From DATAUD01 sp036501665 (GTDB taxonomy: Bacteria; Verrucomicrobiota; Verrucomicrobiia; Limisphaerales; Palsa-1400), in the NCBI GenBank assembly GCA_036501665.1, contig DASXZW010000103.1, positions 8,039-72,038 of the forward strand: 64,000 bases of DNA. The letters are read 5' to 3'. The position numbers and the translations under genes were made by a program. How positions within the stretch are numbered: position 1 is the stretch's first letter; each line of letters opens with the position of its first letter. The notes beneath the pieces were generated by a model. It was not told where the DNA came from and did no database searches. It worked only from the letters and a program-made list of their open reading frames with translations. Below, piece after piece: positions 32,773 through 42,196 of the stretch.

Positions 32773-33291
32773 GTGAATAGCGGTTCCGAACATGAATTGG
32801 CCCCAGACTCAGAATGGGACGCGTGGATGGCGCGGCACACGCCAGCGCTCCTGCTTTTCGCACGGCAACAATCCGGTTGCGAGGCTGACGCGCAGGATTT
32901 GGTCCAGGACGCAGTCGTCGAATCATGGCGAAAGCAGCGCATGGGAAATCCTCCGCAATTGGGACTTGTCTATGCGACCATCCGGCGCCGGGCAATTGAT
33001 CTGGCCCGGAGCCGAAGCCGAAGGGCGGATCGGGAGGTCGCGGCGCAATCGGACGAATCGCAATTCTGGTTTGACAGCGATCCTGAGGAGCGCGAACGCA
33101 CTATGCTAATTCAAAAGGCCATGTCTCAATTGCAGCCCATTTATCGGGAGGTTGTCACGCTCAAGGTTTGGGGCGGATTGACTTATGCGGAAATTGCGAC
33201 CGCGCTTGAGATTCCGGCGAACACGGCGGCTTCGCGTTATCGGTACGGTTTGATCGAGTTGCGAAAATTAGCCGGGGAGGTGTTCGCGTGA
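32773..33291 (+). CDS. RNA polymerase ECF sigma factor
   Basis: A 172-aa sigma-70 family protein starting at GTG. Region 2 reads HTPALLLFARQQSGCEADAQ, DLVQDAVVESWRK, with YATIRRRAIDLARSRSRR. Region 4 is MSQLQPIYREVVTLKVWGGL followed by TYAEIATALEIPANTAASRYRYGLIELR, an intact helix-turn-helix. It directs polymerase to an unknown envelope or stress regulon. Its stop overlaps the next gene by four bases (GTGA), and that gene encodes a likely membrane anti-sigma partner. No C-terminal extension. Confidence 0.92.
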   Translation: MNSGSEHELAPDSEWDAWMARHTPALLLFARQQSGCEADAQDLVQDAVVESWRKQRMGNPPQLGLVYATIRRRAIDLARSRSRRADREVAAQSDESQFWFDSDPEERERTMLIQKAMSQLQPIYREVVTLKVWGGLTYAEIATALEIPANTAASRYRYGLIELRKLAGEVFA

Positions 33292-33773
33292 AGGATCACG
33301 AACTGGAGAGGTTTGAAGCGGATTTACGACGGTTGCGACCAGCGAAGTTGCCGGATCAATTTGCGGAGCGGCTTAATGGAGCGAAACCTGGAATTGAAGC
33401 GGTATCGCGAACGGAAAAGGTTTCTGAAAGTTCCCGGCCAGGTTTGTGGCGGTTGCTATGGTGGGTTGCTCCGGCTTTGGCGGCGGTCGCTGTGGGTTTG
33501 ATTGTTGTGCGACATGATATGCGCCGGGAAATTCCATCGAAAAAACCGGTTGCGGCAGCTTCCTCCGCGACGAAACCGGATGAGGTGCAATTGGACCAGG
33601 AATTGGTTTCAACTTTCGATGTCGTTGCCAAATTGCCAGGAGGAGAACCAGTACGGTTTCGCTGCCGCAAATGGAACGATCAATTGGTTGTCACGGACAC
33701 GAATCGCGGAATTGAAATCGTCCAGAACAGCCCCCGGATGGAAGTGGTTCCGGTGCGGTTTGAGACTTATTAA
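33288..33773 (+). CDS. Putative membrane anti-sigma partner
   Basis: A 161-aa protein starting at GTG, overlapping the sigma gene. A cytoplasmic N terminus (ELERFEADLRRLRPAKLPDQFAERL, about 1-45) precedes a transmembrane helix (LWRLLWWVAPALAAVAVGLIVV, about 53-74), with a periplasmic part of about 85 residues ending RGIEIVQNSPRMEVVPVRFETY. No zinc anti-sigma motif (HxxxCxxC) is seen, so the class is unusual. Overlap and topology suggest that it binds the ECF sigma factor. Confidence 0.72.
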   Translation: MKDHELERFEADLRRLRPAKLPDQFAERLNGAKPGIEAVSRTEKVSESSRPGLWRLLWWVAPALAAVAVGLIVVRHDMRREIPSKKPVAAASSATKPDEVQLDQELVSTFDVVAKLPGGEPVRFRCRKWNDQLVVTDTNRGIEIVQNSPRMEVVPVRFETY

Positions 33774-33805
33774 CGAACAAGAAATCAAATTGGAAAATAG
33801 AGGAT

Positions 33806-34882
33806 ATGAAAAGTTACACGAAAAGCATTTCTATTGGTTTTGTTTGCGCGATGTTACTGGCAGTGCTGCCAGCGGCGCGCGCGGAGGACGGCGATCCCAC
33901 AAAACCGGATATCAAAGTGACAACATTGGACTCGGATTCAAACGACATCGACGCCAAACCAAAAGAGGACCATCGGGAAATTCTGATTCAATCCATAGAA
34001 AACGATAATCAATCGAAACCGGCCAAGGAAACCGCGTGGCTTGGATTGGCGGTCCAGGAATCGCCGGAAGCGCTCTCTTCGCAATTGGGGCTTAAGCGCG
34101 GCGAAGGTTTGACGGTGAATTTCCTCGCAGCGGACAGCCCCGCGGTGAAGGCGCAGTTTGAAAAAAACGACGTGCTGGTGGAAATGGACGGCCAGATGCT
34201 GGTTCATCCATTGCAATTCCGCAAACTGGTGCAAATGCACGAGATCGGGGACACGGTCAAAGTAAGTTTTTATCGAGGCGGGAAAAAGCGCGAAGTTTCT
34301 GTCAAGCTTGGAAAGGCCAGTCAGGCGGAGGCGAGCAACGGCAAGCTTTGGCAGCAAGGATCTGATTTGTTTAGAAACTATCAATCGCAGTTCGACGGGT
34401 TGAGCGGCGAGTTGTCGGTCATGGGTGAGAACCTTTCCAAACTCCCACAAAACCAGCTCAATTTTAATACCGACACGCATACAATGGAATTGACTCGCAA
34501 AGCGATCCAGAACGCGGTGAACCGGGCCAGTATGCATAGGTTGACTCTCACTCACGATGACAACGACCTCCAGGACCTTGCGCGCGATGGCACGGACGTG
34601 GACAAGGACGCGACGATCGTGGTGCGCAACAAGCACAATTCCAGCCGGACGGTGCTCCAAACAGATGACACGGGGACTTATATTATTGAGTCGGGCGCAA
34701 AGACTCATCTGACGGCCCGCGACCAGCATGGGAAGTTGCTGTTTGATGGTGATATTGACACGGCGGCAGAGCGGAAAAAAGTTCCAAAGGACGTCTGGGA
34801 AAGAGTTGAGCCAATGTACGAGCAGTCGGCCTCTTCGGAAGCGGGCCCGCCGAAGAAGAATGAAAATAAATATCGGGCGTGA
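33806..34882 (+). CDS. Secreted PDZ-domain protein of the ECF operon
   Basis: A 358-aa protein with signal peptide (ISIGFVCAMLLAVLPAARA) and one PDZ domain (about 75-170: WLGLAVQESPEALSSQLGL, GLTVNFLAADSPAVKAQFEKNDVLVEMDGQ, VKVSFYRGGKKREVSVKLG). The rest is helical and charged, with no protease motif, so it is not a DegP/HtrA protease. It may be a sensor that presents a C-terminal peptide signal to the partner protein. It lies 32 bases after the sigma-partner pair and is probably in the same operon. Confidence 0.8.
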   Translation: MKSYTKSISIGFVCAMLLAVLPAARAEDGDPTKPDIKVTTLDSDSNDIDAKPKEDHREILIQSIENDNQSKPAKETAWLGLAVQESPEALSSQLGLKRGEGLTVNFLAADSPAVKAQFEKNDVLVEMDGQMLVHPLQFRKLVQMHEIGDTVKVSFYRGGKKREVSVKLGKASQAEASNGKLWQQGSDLFRNYQSQFDGLSGELSVMGENLSKLPQNQLNFNTDTHTMELTRKAIQNAVNRASMHRLTLTHDDNDLQDLARDGTDVDKDATIVVRNKHNSSRTVLQTDDTGTYIIESGAKTHLTARDQHGKLLFDGDIDTAAERKKVPKDVWERVEPMYEQSASSEAGPPKKNENKYRA

Positions 34883-34958
34883 ACAAATAGTTGAAACAAA
34901 ATAACGGCTCGCGGGTCCTATAAACGTGGTTGACAGACGGACTCGGAAAGTCAATGCG

Positions 34959-35492
34959 ATGAAAGCCAAATTCCTGAAGCTCGCAGCGGTCTTCGCGCTC
35001 GCGGGACTGGTTCTGATTTCCGCGTCAAGCGCGCTCAAAAGCACGGGAATTTCTGAATTTGTCCCGAGTTCGTTGTTGATGCGGAATAACTTTTACTTCC
35101 GCAAAGGCCAGTGGCTCGCAGACACGCGCACTGCAATTGCGGCGATACAGTTTCTGTGCCGGTCGCCCTCATCTGGTTCCGTAAACACGAGCAACTTTGT
35201 CAATAATTCTTTTTTACCATTCAGCAGGTTGAATTACGCCACAAATCTTTTGGGACTCGAAGAGATTGGAACCGCGATTCTGTCTCATGAGAGAAGGCTG
35301 TCCAGGGCCGATAGCCTGATTATTCGCACACGCCTGCCCTCTTCATTCGCTCTGGCGGCGGCAGACTCCAATCCAAGCAACGGCGTGGTTCGCGCGGAAG
35401 AAAAGTTACGCAGAGACACTCCGCAACCCACGAATGCGAGCGTCCCAGCGATGGGTAGCTTTTCTGGCGCGCTCCCTGTGTCGGGTGCGTAA
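34959..35492 (+). CDS. Hypothetical secreted protein (uncertain)
   Basis: A 177-aa frame starting MKAKFLKLAAVFALAGLVLISASSA, a good signal peptide, followed by LMRNNFYFRKGQWLADTRTAIAAIQF and a low-complexity Ser/Ala/Pro end. The remainder has no recognised motif. The open frame extends to 34926. Coding is uncertain: the signal peptide supports it, but the C-terminal half looks like chance sequence. It follows the PDZ gene after 76 bases and may belong to that operon. Confidence 0.4.
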   Translation: MKAKFLKLAAVFALAGLVLISASSALKSTGISEFVPSSLLMRNNFYFRKGQWLADTRTAIAAIQFLCRSPSSGSVNTSNFVNNSFLPFSRLNYATNLLGLEEIGTAILSHERRLSRADSLIIRTRLPSSFALAAADSNPSNGVVRAEEKLRRDTPQPTNASVPAMGSFSGALPVSGA

Positions 35493-35544
35493 ATCGCGTT
35501 TTGCCGGCAATTTTGTAGCGGGTCAGAGCGCTCCTTGCAGCAAG

Positions 35545-35621
35545 TGGTGCATCCGGTAGGATTTGAACCTACAACCCTCGGTTCCGAAGACCGATGCTCT
35601 ATCCAGTTGAGCTACGGATGC
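35545..35621 (-). tRNA. tRNA-Arg (TCG anticodon)
   Basis: On the minus strand GCATCCG starts the acceptor stem (pairs with CGGATGC), followed by a D arm AGCTCAACTGGATAGAGCA, anticodon loop CTTCGGA (TCG, reads CGA), a T arm GGTTCAAATCC and an encoded CCA. Length is 77 nt. It lies between two plus-strand genes. Confidence 0.96.
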
Positions 35622-35922
35622 AATAGGGACACATCGTTTGACGCGTCCCGGATAAGCTGAATCTCGCAGAGGAGATTTAACGCAAAGGCGCAAGGATGCC
35701 AAGGCGCAAAGGTAAAGAATGCTTTTCCAAGGGCTTTATTTTCCAATTTTTGCGTGCTGAGGTCGAAAATTAACTCCTGCTTAACAATTTTCCTTCGTTT
35801 CACAAATAATCGCTTAACAGCGACGTGGTCAATTAATGCACGTATGAGACGACAGCGATCAGAGGCGGAACGAATGAACTGCCGGCTTTTGTCTTGGAAC
35901 AATTGAAACTCGAAAAACGATT
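35622..35922. other. Intergenic region with GCAAAGGCGCAAGG repeat
   Basis: No gene is seen. The stretch AACGCAAAGGCGCAAGG (35679-35695) and CAAGGCGCAAAGG (35699-35711) belongs to the AACGCAAAGG dispersed repeat type also at 8168-8200. The upstream control region of the small secreted gene should lie at the right end. Confidence 0.5.
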
Positions 35923-36339
35923 ATGAAAAAATTGACATTAAGTCTGGCCTCGGCGCTGCTTGCGATTGCTTGTGTTGCCAACGCGGAAAATTGCGTAAAT
36001 TCAGCGACTGCGAAGAATGATTCCAACAAGACGGTTGTCTCCACGGAAACACATCCAGCGCCGTCAAGACCGCTCACTTCCGCGGATTTTCGGTTGGTCA
36101 AAGGGATGGTTGATTTCAATTTTCAACGGATGGATTCCATCAGGCTGGTCGCGTTGAAATGCCATATGAACGTCGATCACGTGAACCGGCTCTTCAATCA
36201 ATATGCCCATCAAGATGCGGAGAAATATCTCGCGAATTTGAAGAGGAATTTCAACGCGGCAACGCACGCAAAAAATGTTGAATTGGCGGCGCGTCAGACC
36301 GCAAGTTCTTGGCCCGATCCTTATATTATCGGTCGCTAA
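35923..36339 (+). CDS. Small secreted hypothetical protein
   Basis: A 138-aa protein with signal peptide (LTLSLASALLAIACVANA) and a charged helical mature part: SADFRLVKGMVDFNFQRMDSIRLVALKCHMNVDHVNRLFNQYAHQDAEKYLANLKRNF broken into helices. It ends SSWPDPYIIGR. No known domain is seen. It is preceded by a plausible intergenic region and followed by a convergent prepilin-like gene. Confidence 0.65.
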   Translation: MKKLTLSLASALLAIACVANAENCVNSATAKNDSNKTVVSTETHPAPSRPLTSADFRLVKGMVDFNFQRMDSIRLVALKCHMNVDHVNRLFNQYAHQDAEKYLANLKRNFNAATHAKNVELAARQTASSWPDPYIIGR

Positions 36340-36413
36340 ATCGCAGGAAAGAGGCGGAGAAAATTCGTGACATCGCCAGCGACGCCGGCAAAAGATTCAG
36401 TCAATTATACAGA

Positions 36414-37286
36414 TTACTGGACGCGGGTGGAATGGAACTGCATCCAAAACACGTCCACGCTATTGGGGGCGGGTGTGATTGCGATGGTTGCCGGGTTGAT
36501 AAGGCGCGGGTCCTTCCATTGATGGATTTCGGAATGTCCATCCCCGAAGGCGAAACCGCCCGCATTGTCATGATAACTGGCGGGAAAATCGACAATCTCT
36601 TCTGAAGCGTTTGGCGAACCGGTGTAACCATCCATTTCCGTGACGAGGTAGCCGTCATTGATGCTGTTTTGTCGTTCGTCAAGAAGAACGAACGTCGTCG
36701 CGGGACCTGGGTTCGCCATTGTGGAGGTTCTGCGGAAGACCTGGAAATTCGCCGCCAAACCCCAGCCGCCCCGGTAGCCGTTGCCTGGATCATCGCCATT
36801 TCCGCCAACCCAGTTGCTCATGGAATAACTGCGGGGGCGATTGACCCGCTGTTTCTGGGGGTTGATCCCAAAGGAAGTGTCGGCCGGACAGTGCCAGATG
36901 CCAGGAGAACGACCGCAATAGGGAAACATCAAGCTCTTGCCGATCGTGTTTTGCCAATCCCAATTGCCTTGAATAGTCTCCATTCCCTTGGTGTCGTCTT
37001 CGTCCAAAGTGGCGCTGTCGGGGCCGGACCAAACATAAGGCTGGTCGCTGGCGAGGGAACCGTAGGCGAAAAGGAGATTGTCCCGGTTGTCGTCGGCATA
37101 CATGCGCCAGCCGAGCATCAGTTGCTTGGAATTGTTCATGCACGAGACGCCCTGGCCCTGGGATTTGGCCCTGGACAACGCGGGGAGCAGCATTGCCGCC
37201 AAGATCGCGATGATGGCGATGACTACTAGCAGCTCAATGAGTGTGAAGCCTCGGGAGGGGCAACGACCATGAATTTTTGTCGTCAT
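36414..37286 (-). CDS. Prepilin-like protein, H-X9-DG type
   Basis: A 290-aa protein with a prepilin leader ending SRG and mature start FTLIELLVVIAIIAILAAML (Glu5). Next is NNSKQLMLGWRMYADDNRDNL, an internal cysteine-containing PYCGRSPGIWHCPAD region and a C-terminal H-X9-DG motif (YHDNAGGFAFGDGHSEIH). It belongs to the same family as the protein at 6791-7453. Export by a pilus-type system and a surface location are inferred. No assembly genes are near. It ends 75 bases from the secreted gene on the other strand. Confidence 0.9.
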   Translation of the reverse strand: MTTKIHGRCPSRGFTLIELLVVIAIIAILAAMLLPALSRAKSQGQGVSCMNNSKQLMLGWRMYADDNRDNLLFAYGSLASDQPYVWSGPDSATLDEDDTKGMETIQGNWDWQNTIGKSLMFPYCGRSPGIWHCPADTSFGINPQKQRVNRPRSYSMSNWVGGNGDDPGNGYRGGWGLAANFQVFRRTSTMANPGPATTFVLLDERQNSINDGYLVTEMDGYTGSPNASEEIVDFPASYHDNAGGFAFGDGHSEIHQWKDPRLINPATIAITPAPNSVDVFWMQFHSTRVQ

Positions 37287-37941
37287 CTTGTTTTGGTAGC
37301 CTTTTTGCGATGGGGTGTCAATGAATCTTTTGAAGGTTCAAGCGCTAGCTGTAAAAGGCAAAGTTTTCATCTCGTTTTAAACCCCTGGCCACGTCGTTTT
37401 TGGCGGAGATTTCCGATGGATGAAAATTTGATGTCGTTGCGGATATTCCAAACAACCTTGATTAGCTTTGATTAGGCTTGATTGAACGTTGTTCGCCTTG
37501 GCGACACGAATTAGTGTAAGGCGCTGTATTCCAGTTTGATCTGTCATATTTTTCGTTCAATCGGATGATACAGGTTCAGCCAATCAACCTTGATTGATTG
37601 TTCCGGTTGGTTTGAATAAATGAAGCGGGAATTTGTTGCCGGGGTTTTCACATCCCTCCTTGGACACATTTACACAAAATGGTGGCACTGGCAATGGGTG
37701 GTTAATAGCCTTTCGCAATGACAGTGAAGTGGGGCCGATCGGAGAACCGAAGCTTGGCTATCTATTGATTCTATTAACAGCGACACGCATCGCCTTGCGT
37801 TGTTTTCGGAACAACCTTTCTGGGATTGTCACGGAACGCCTCGGCGAGGCGTCCCTGCCAAAAGTCAGCGGCAGAGTGGCAGCTCCGCCCTACGGCTGAG
37901 ATGCTTTTTCTTTGGACGAGGGGGCGATCCGGGAGCATGAT
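37287..37941. other. Gene-free stretch before the DUF4175 cluster
   Basis: About 650 bases without a supported gene. It holds an AT-rich tract with tandem TTGATTAG/CTTTGATTAGG units (37457-37490), the palindromic repeat at 37833-37854, and AGCTCCGCCCTACGG at 37880-37894, which resembles the repeat at 6757. The DUF4175 gene has a GGGAG ribosome site at 37930-37934. A promoter for the cluster is not identified. Confidence 0.6.
37833..37854. repeat. Dispersed palindromic repeat, variant copy 4
   Basis: GGAACGCCTCG, then GCGAGGCGTCCC and TGCC: the same element as at 7761, with an A inserted/changed in the left arm. Hairpin potential is kept. Located 87 bases upstream of the DUF4175 gene. Confidence 0.75.
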
Positions 37942-40900
37942 ATGGCAGTCGAATTTTACGTGGTTGATTCGGATGACAAATTGTCGGTGACACTGCCTGA
38001 CGCGCTTCGTCGGCAATTCGCCGAAGTGGAACGCCGTCTTTGGAGGGTGGAAACAACCGTGGCCATTTCGGTCGCAGTGGCGGGGTTGGTCCTTTCATTG
38101 ATCGCCATGTTTGTCTCCGACCGACTTTGGGAAACGCCAAATTGGCTGCGTTTGACTTTGCTGCTCAGCGGTTTGGGCGTGGCGGCTTTGTCCGGGTTGG
38201 AGTGGATGCGCCGCTGGGTCTGGCATCGGCGCGACCTCAAGGCCCTGGCGGTGCTTGTGCAGAAGAAATACGGGCGTCTCGGCGACCGGTTGCTTGGCAT
38301 CGTGGAATTGGCGAACGAGCAGCAGCATTTTTCCAACTTTTCCCCGGCGCTGTATCAAGCCGCCATTCGGCAGGTTGCGGACGAAGCGAGCGGCTACGAA
38401 TTTGGGCAAAGCGTCAGCACTGCAAAGGCCGGCAGGTCGGCAACTTTATCGGCTGCACTGGGGGTTGCGGCCATTGCGGGTTTGGCGCTGCTTCCCAAGG
38501 CGGGATGGAATGCTTTTTTGCGTTGGGCGGCACCGATGGCGGGCATTCCGCGCTACACTTTGGTTGATTTGGAAGGGTTGCCGTCGCAAATGGTTGTTGC
38601 GCGCGGGGAGGGATTTGACGTTTCCGGCGAAGTTCGTTACCGGTCATTTTGGAAGCCGGGCAGCGTTTTTGGGCAATGGGAACGGCAAGCTCGCATTGAC
38701 GGGGAGACGCAAAGCGGTGCGCTGCATATTCATGTTCCGGGGCAAATGGAGAACGGCGTCCTGCACATCGCGGTTGGGGACGCGCGCGCGGAGATCAAGG
38801 TTTCGCCGATGCCGCGGCCTTCACTTGAGCAATTGGCGGCTGAGGTGAAGCTACCCGCTTATTTGAAATATCCCGACCAAACGAACGTTTTACAAAACGG
38901 CGCGTTGCTGGTGGTTGAAGGGAGCCGGGTCGCGTTTCGCGGGAAGGTCAGCCGCGATTTAACCGCCGCTGAGATGCAAACCGGCGACAGCCAGGGTTCT
39001 CCGTTGCAAACGGCCGGCGCGAGTTTTTCCACGCGAACAACTGAGCCGGCGGGGGCGCAGGAATTTGATTTCAACTGGCGGGACAACGTTGGACTTACCA
39101 ACGCCTCTCCTCTGCGACTTTCCGTCCGAACGGAACCGGACGCGGCGCCGATGCCGGAAATTCTCGATTTGTCGCGCAACATTGCGATTCTTGCCAGCGA
39201 CGTTTTGCGGATTCCGACGCAGGCGAAGGACGATTTTGGGATTCGTGATTATGGTTTGATATGGGACACGGCGGCGGATTCGCCGCACAAGGAGATCACG
39301 ACGACGGAGGTAAAATCGCTGCCCAATTCGCCGAACGTCAAGACTATTGAAAAATCGTTCCAATGGAGTCCGGCGCTTTATGGAGTTCCAGCGGACAGCA
39401 TCGTGGAATTGCAGGGGTTCGCGCGCGATTTTTTCCCGGGGCGTGAACGATCATTGACGCCGGCCTATCGGATTCAAGTATTGACAAAGGAGCAGCACGC
39501 GGAATTGATCCGCGAGCAATTGGAGACGGTGATGTCGCAGGTTGAGGAAGTGACGCGGCGACAGGAAAACATTGTGTCCAGCCTTGGCGAAGTTAAGGAC
39601 GACGATAAAATGGCGGACGCCCAGAAAGCCGCGAAGCTCAACCAAAACAAGGAAGACCAACTTGAAAACGCTTCGCACCTGGATGAGTTGTCCAAGCAAG
39701 GTGAACGATCCGTGCGCGAGGCGATGAAGAATTCGCTTTTTAATGAGGAAACGATTCGCCAATGGAGCAAGTCGATGCAGCAATGGCAGAAGTTGTCCGG
39801 CGACAAGATGCAGGAGGCGGCGAAGTCGATGCAACAGGCGGCGAAGCAATCGTCGGATTCAAAGCAGTCGCAAGAATCCCAACAGTCGCAAGAATCTCAG
39901 GATTCCCAGGCATCCCAACAGTCGAAGCAATCCAAACAATCGCAGTCGTCGCAGTCAAAATCTCAATCGAAATCATCGCCGGAAAAGAAACCTGATTCAA
40001 AAAATCTGGCCGAGGCGCTGGACCAGGCGCAGGACATTCTCAAGGAACTTGAAAAACTGGAGGCCAAGGCCAACGAGCACATGGATGATCTCCAGGCGCT
40101 GACGCTCGCGCAGCGGCTTCGCAAAATTGGCGCGCAGGAAAAGGAGATCAGTGGAGTTCTGGTCGGGTCCGCCGCCGACACGATTGGTTTGCTCCCTCGC
40201 GATTTGCCGGAAAAAATGAAGCTTGCCGAGAACGACCTGACTCGAAGCCAGACTTCGGAGCAGAAGGAAACGGATTTGTTGCAGGGCGAGATCAGCCGAT
40301 TTTTTGAGCGAACTCAAAAAACGAATTACGGCGCAGTCAGCGACGACATGAAAAAATCACATGCGACTGATGAAATGGACCGATTGGGTGGTTTGATCGG
40401 GAACAACATCGGCATCGAGGCGTCGGTTGGTTTGGGCCAATGGTCGGACCGTTTTGAAAAATGGAGCGAAATGCTTGAACCCAAATCCAGCAGCCAAAGC
40501 CAGGGGAACAGCAGTTCAGGACAAAACAGCCCGCAACAGAAAGATGACTTGACGGAACAATTGATCGCGCTGTTGCGCTTGCGCGAAAACGAAATGACGT
40601 TGCGCGCGCAGACTTCTCTTGTTGACCAGGAGAAGGAAAAAGAGAGCGCCAAGGCGGACCTTTATCCCGCGCGCGCGACGGGGCTGGCTCAGACGCAGGA
40701 CAAACTTGTCGGCGATCTGGAAGCGGTCCACAAGAAAACGCTCGTGACGCAGCTTGATTCCGCATTTCACGAAGTTTCAACAGACATGCAGCAGGTGGCG
40801 ACGATTTTGGCGAAGCCGCAGACCGGCAAACCGGCGGACGACGCGGAGGTCAAGGCGATTGAGACGCTTTCCGATCTTGTCAATTTGATTAATGAACAGG

Positions 40901-41208
40901 CGCAGCGTCCGAACCAGCAGCAATCGCAATCGCAGGGCGACAGCAAATCTGATGAGGAAATGCAATTCCTGACAAAAATGATGCAAGACTCGCAAAACGC
41001 CAAAGCGATGGCGGCAAAGCCCGCGACGGGCCTCAACCACGCCGGAGGCACGACGGATCGGGCCAACAGCCGGACAGCCGGGAACACAACAGGAAAAGGC
41101 GCCGCGTCGCGCGAAGTCCATAAGGCGGGCGGCGCGATGCAGGAGCCGCCGGCGGAATTTCGCGAGGCGCTGGAAAACTATTATCACCGCATTGATCAAG
41201 CTCACTGA
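37942..41208 (+). CDS. DUF4175-type membrane protein with coiled coil and Ser/Gln-rich linker
   Basis: A 1088-aa protein starting ATG 37942 behind GGGAG. Three N-terminal membrane helices are seen: TVAISVAVAGLVLSLIAMFV, WLRLTLLLSGLGVAALSG, and a later ATLSAALGVAAIAGLALL (about 40-190). A large mostly beta region follows (about 200-500). Then comes a long coiled-coil/charged part (EQLETVMSQVEEVTRRQENIV onwards), interrupted by a Ser/Gln/Lys tract near residues 630-680 (SQESQQSQESQDSQ-type). Late helices include AIETLSDLVNLINEQAQ. DUF4175 proteins are large envelope proteins of unknown function in Planctomycetota, Verrucomicrobiota and alphaproteobacteria. It is the first gene of a four-gene overlapping cluster. 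Confidence 0.8.
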   Translation: MAVEFYVVDSDDKLSVTLPDALRRQFAEVERRLWRVETTVAISVAVAGLVLSLIAMFVSDRLWETPNWLRLTLLLSGLGVAALSGLEWMRRWVWHRRDLKALAVLVQKKYGRLGDRLLGIVELANEQQHFSNFSPALYQAAIRQVADEASGYEFGQSVSTAKAGRSATLSAALGVAAIAGLALLPKAGWNAFLRWAAPMAGIPRYTLVDLEGLPSQMVVARGEGFDVSGEVRYRSFWKPGSVFGQWERQARIDGETQSGALHIHVPGQMENGVLHIAVGDARAEIKVSPMPRPSLEQLAAEVKLPAYLKYPDQTNVLQNGALLVVEGSRVAFRGKVSRDLTAAEMQTGDSQGSPLQTAGASFSTRTTEPAGAQEFDFNWRDNVGLTNASPLRLSVRTEPDAAPMPEILDLSRNIAILASDVLRIPTQAKDDFGIRDYGLIWDTAADSPHKEITTTEVKSLPNSPNVKTIEKSFQWSPALYGVPADSIVELQGFARDFFPGRERSLTPAYRIQVLTKEQHAELIREQLETVMSQVEEVTRRQENIVSSLGEVKDDDKMADAQKAAKLNQNKEDQLENASHLDELSKQGERSVREAMKNSLFNEETIRQWSKSMQQWQKLSGDKMQEAAKSMQQAAKQSSDSKQSQESQQSQESQDSQASQQSKQSKQSQSSQSKSQSKSSPEKKPDSKNLAEALDQAQDILKELEKLEAKANEHMDDLQALTLAQRLRKIGAQEKEISGVLVGSAADTIGLLPRDLPEKMKLAENDLTRSQTSEQKETDLLQGEISRFFERTQKTNYGAVSDDMKKSHATDEMDRLGGLIGNNIGIEASVGLGQWSDRFEKWSEMLEPKSSSQSQGNSSSGQNSPQQKDDLTEQLIALLRLRENEMTLRAQTSLVDQEKEKESAKADLYPARATGLAQTQDKLVGDLEAVHKKTLVTQLDSAFHEVSTDMQQVATILAKPQTGKPADDAEVKAIETLSDLVNLINEQAQRPNQQQSQSQGDSKSDEEMQFLTKMMQDSQNAKAMAAKPATGLNHAGGTTDRANSRTAGNTTGKGAASREVHKAGGAMQEPPAEFREALENYYHRIDQAH

Positions 41209-42196
41209 CATCCGCATTTTATTCGTATTGACGGCTTTGTTCGCGCTGGCGGCTCCGTCCGCGCAAGGGCAGCAGTTGTTTACCGGGTCGGCGGGCGTCG
41301 TGGCGGGGGACGTTGACAAGATGTATATTTCCGGGCTGCGATTTCTCCAGCACACGCAGGCAGAGGCGGGAAATTGGCCGGACGAGCCGCACGGGACTGA
41401 ACCGGCGATCACAGCGCTGGCGATCATCAGCATCCTGGCGCACGGGGATGATCCGAATTTTGGCCCCTACAACAAAACGGTTCATCGCGGGCTGGATTAC
41501 ATCATGAAGCAAATGGACCCGGCGACCGGCTATATCGGGCCGTCGATGTATAACCACGGTTTTTCAACGCTGGCTTTGGCAGAGTCTTATGGGGCGGTGG
41601 ACGACCCGCGATTGGGAGCGTCATTGCTAAAGGCGGTGCGGCTGATTGTCAGCGCGCAAGAACAAAATCCGCGGAAAGCCTGGCGTTACTCGCCGGAAGC
41701 AAAAGACGCCGATACCACGGTTTCTGGCGCGCAAATGGTGGCGTTGCTCGCGGCGCGCAATGCGGGAATTCCTGTGCCTGAACGCATCATTCAGAACGGG
41801 CTGGATTTTTTTCGGTCGTGCCAAACCGGGGAAGGCGGCATTGGTTATATTTCGCCCGTTGCGCCGAACGCCACGCGCACGGCGATCGCGTGTCTCGTGT
41901 TTTCGCTCGCAAAAGAAAAGAATTCCAGTTCCTACAAGGCGGCGTTCAATTTTCTCAAGCAAACCCAGCCGGATTTGCAGTATCCACAGTATTTTTTGTA
42001 CTACGCGTCGCAGGCATTTTTTCACGGATCGACCGAGGCTTGGCAAACGTGGAACCGGCAAAACATTGATTCGCTAAAAAGCACGCAAACGCCGGATGGC
42101 AATTGGGACGGGCAATTTGGCCCGACGTTTGCGACGGCGGGGTCGATGTTGTCGTTGGCACTTAATTACCGTTACCTGCCCATTTATGAACGGTAA
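41192..42196 (+). CDS. Secreted prenyltransferase/squalene-cyclase-like alpha-toroid protein
   Basis: A 334-aa protein starting at TTG 41192, inside the end of the DUF4175 gene (17-base overlap). Signal peptide IRILFVLTALFALAAPSAQG. The mature chain has repeated helix pairs with GTEPAITALAIISILAHG, GLDYIMKQMDPATGYIG, MYNHGFSTLALAESYG, GLDFFRSCQTGEGGIGY and STQTPDGNWDGQFGPTFATAGSML, the terpenoid-cyclase/prenyltransferase (alpha/alpha6 toroid) pattern. The acidic DxDD motif of hopene cyclases is absent, so a binding role is more likely than cyclisation. Its overlap at both ends with neighbours implies a shared complex. Confidence 0.8.
   Translation: MIKLTDIRILFVLTALFALAAPSAQGQQLFTGSAGVVAGDVDKMYISGLRFLQHTQAEAGNWPDEPHGTEPAITALAIISILAHGDDPNFGPYNKTVHRGLDYIMKQMDPATGYIGPSMYNHGFSTLALAESYGAVDDPRLGASLLKAVRLIVSAQEQNPRKAWRYSPEAKDADTTVSGAQMVALLAARNAGIPVPERIIQNGLDFFRSCQTGEGGIGYISPVAPNATRTAIACLVFSLAKEKNSSSYKAAFNFLKQTQPDLQYPQYFLYYASQAFFHGSTEAWQTWNRQNIDSLKSTQTPDGNWDGQFGPTFATAGSMLSLALNYRYLPIYER

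Noticed and set aside
33938..35044. 368-codon minus-strand frame
   Set aside because: Antisense to the PDZ protein; the PDZ gene has a signal peptide and operon context.
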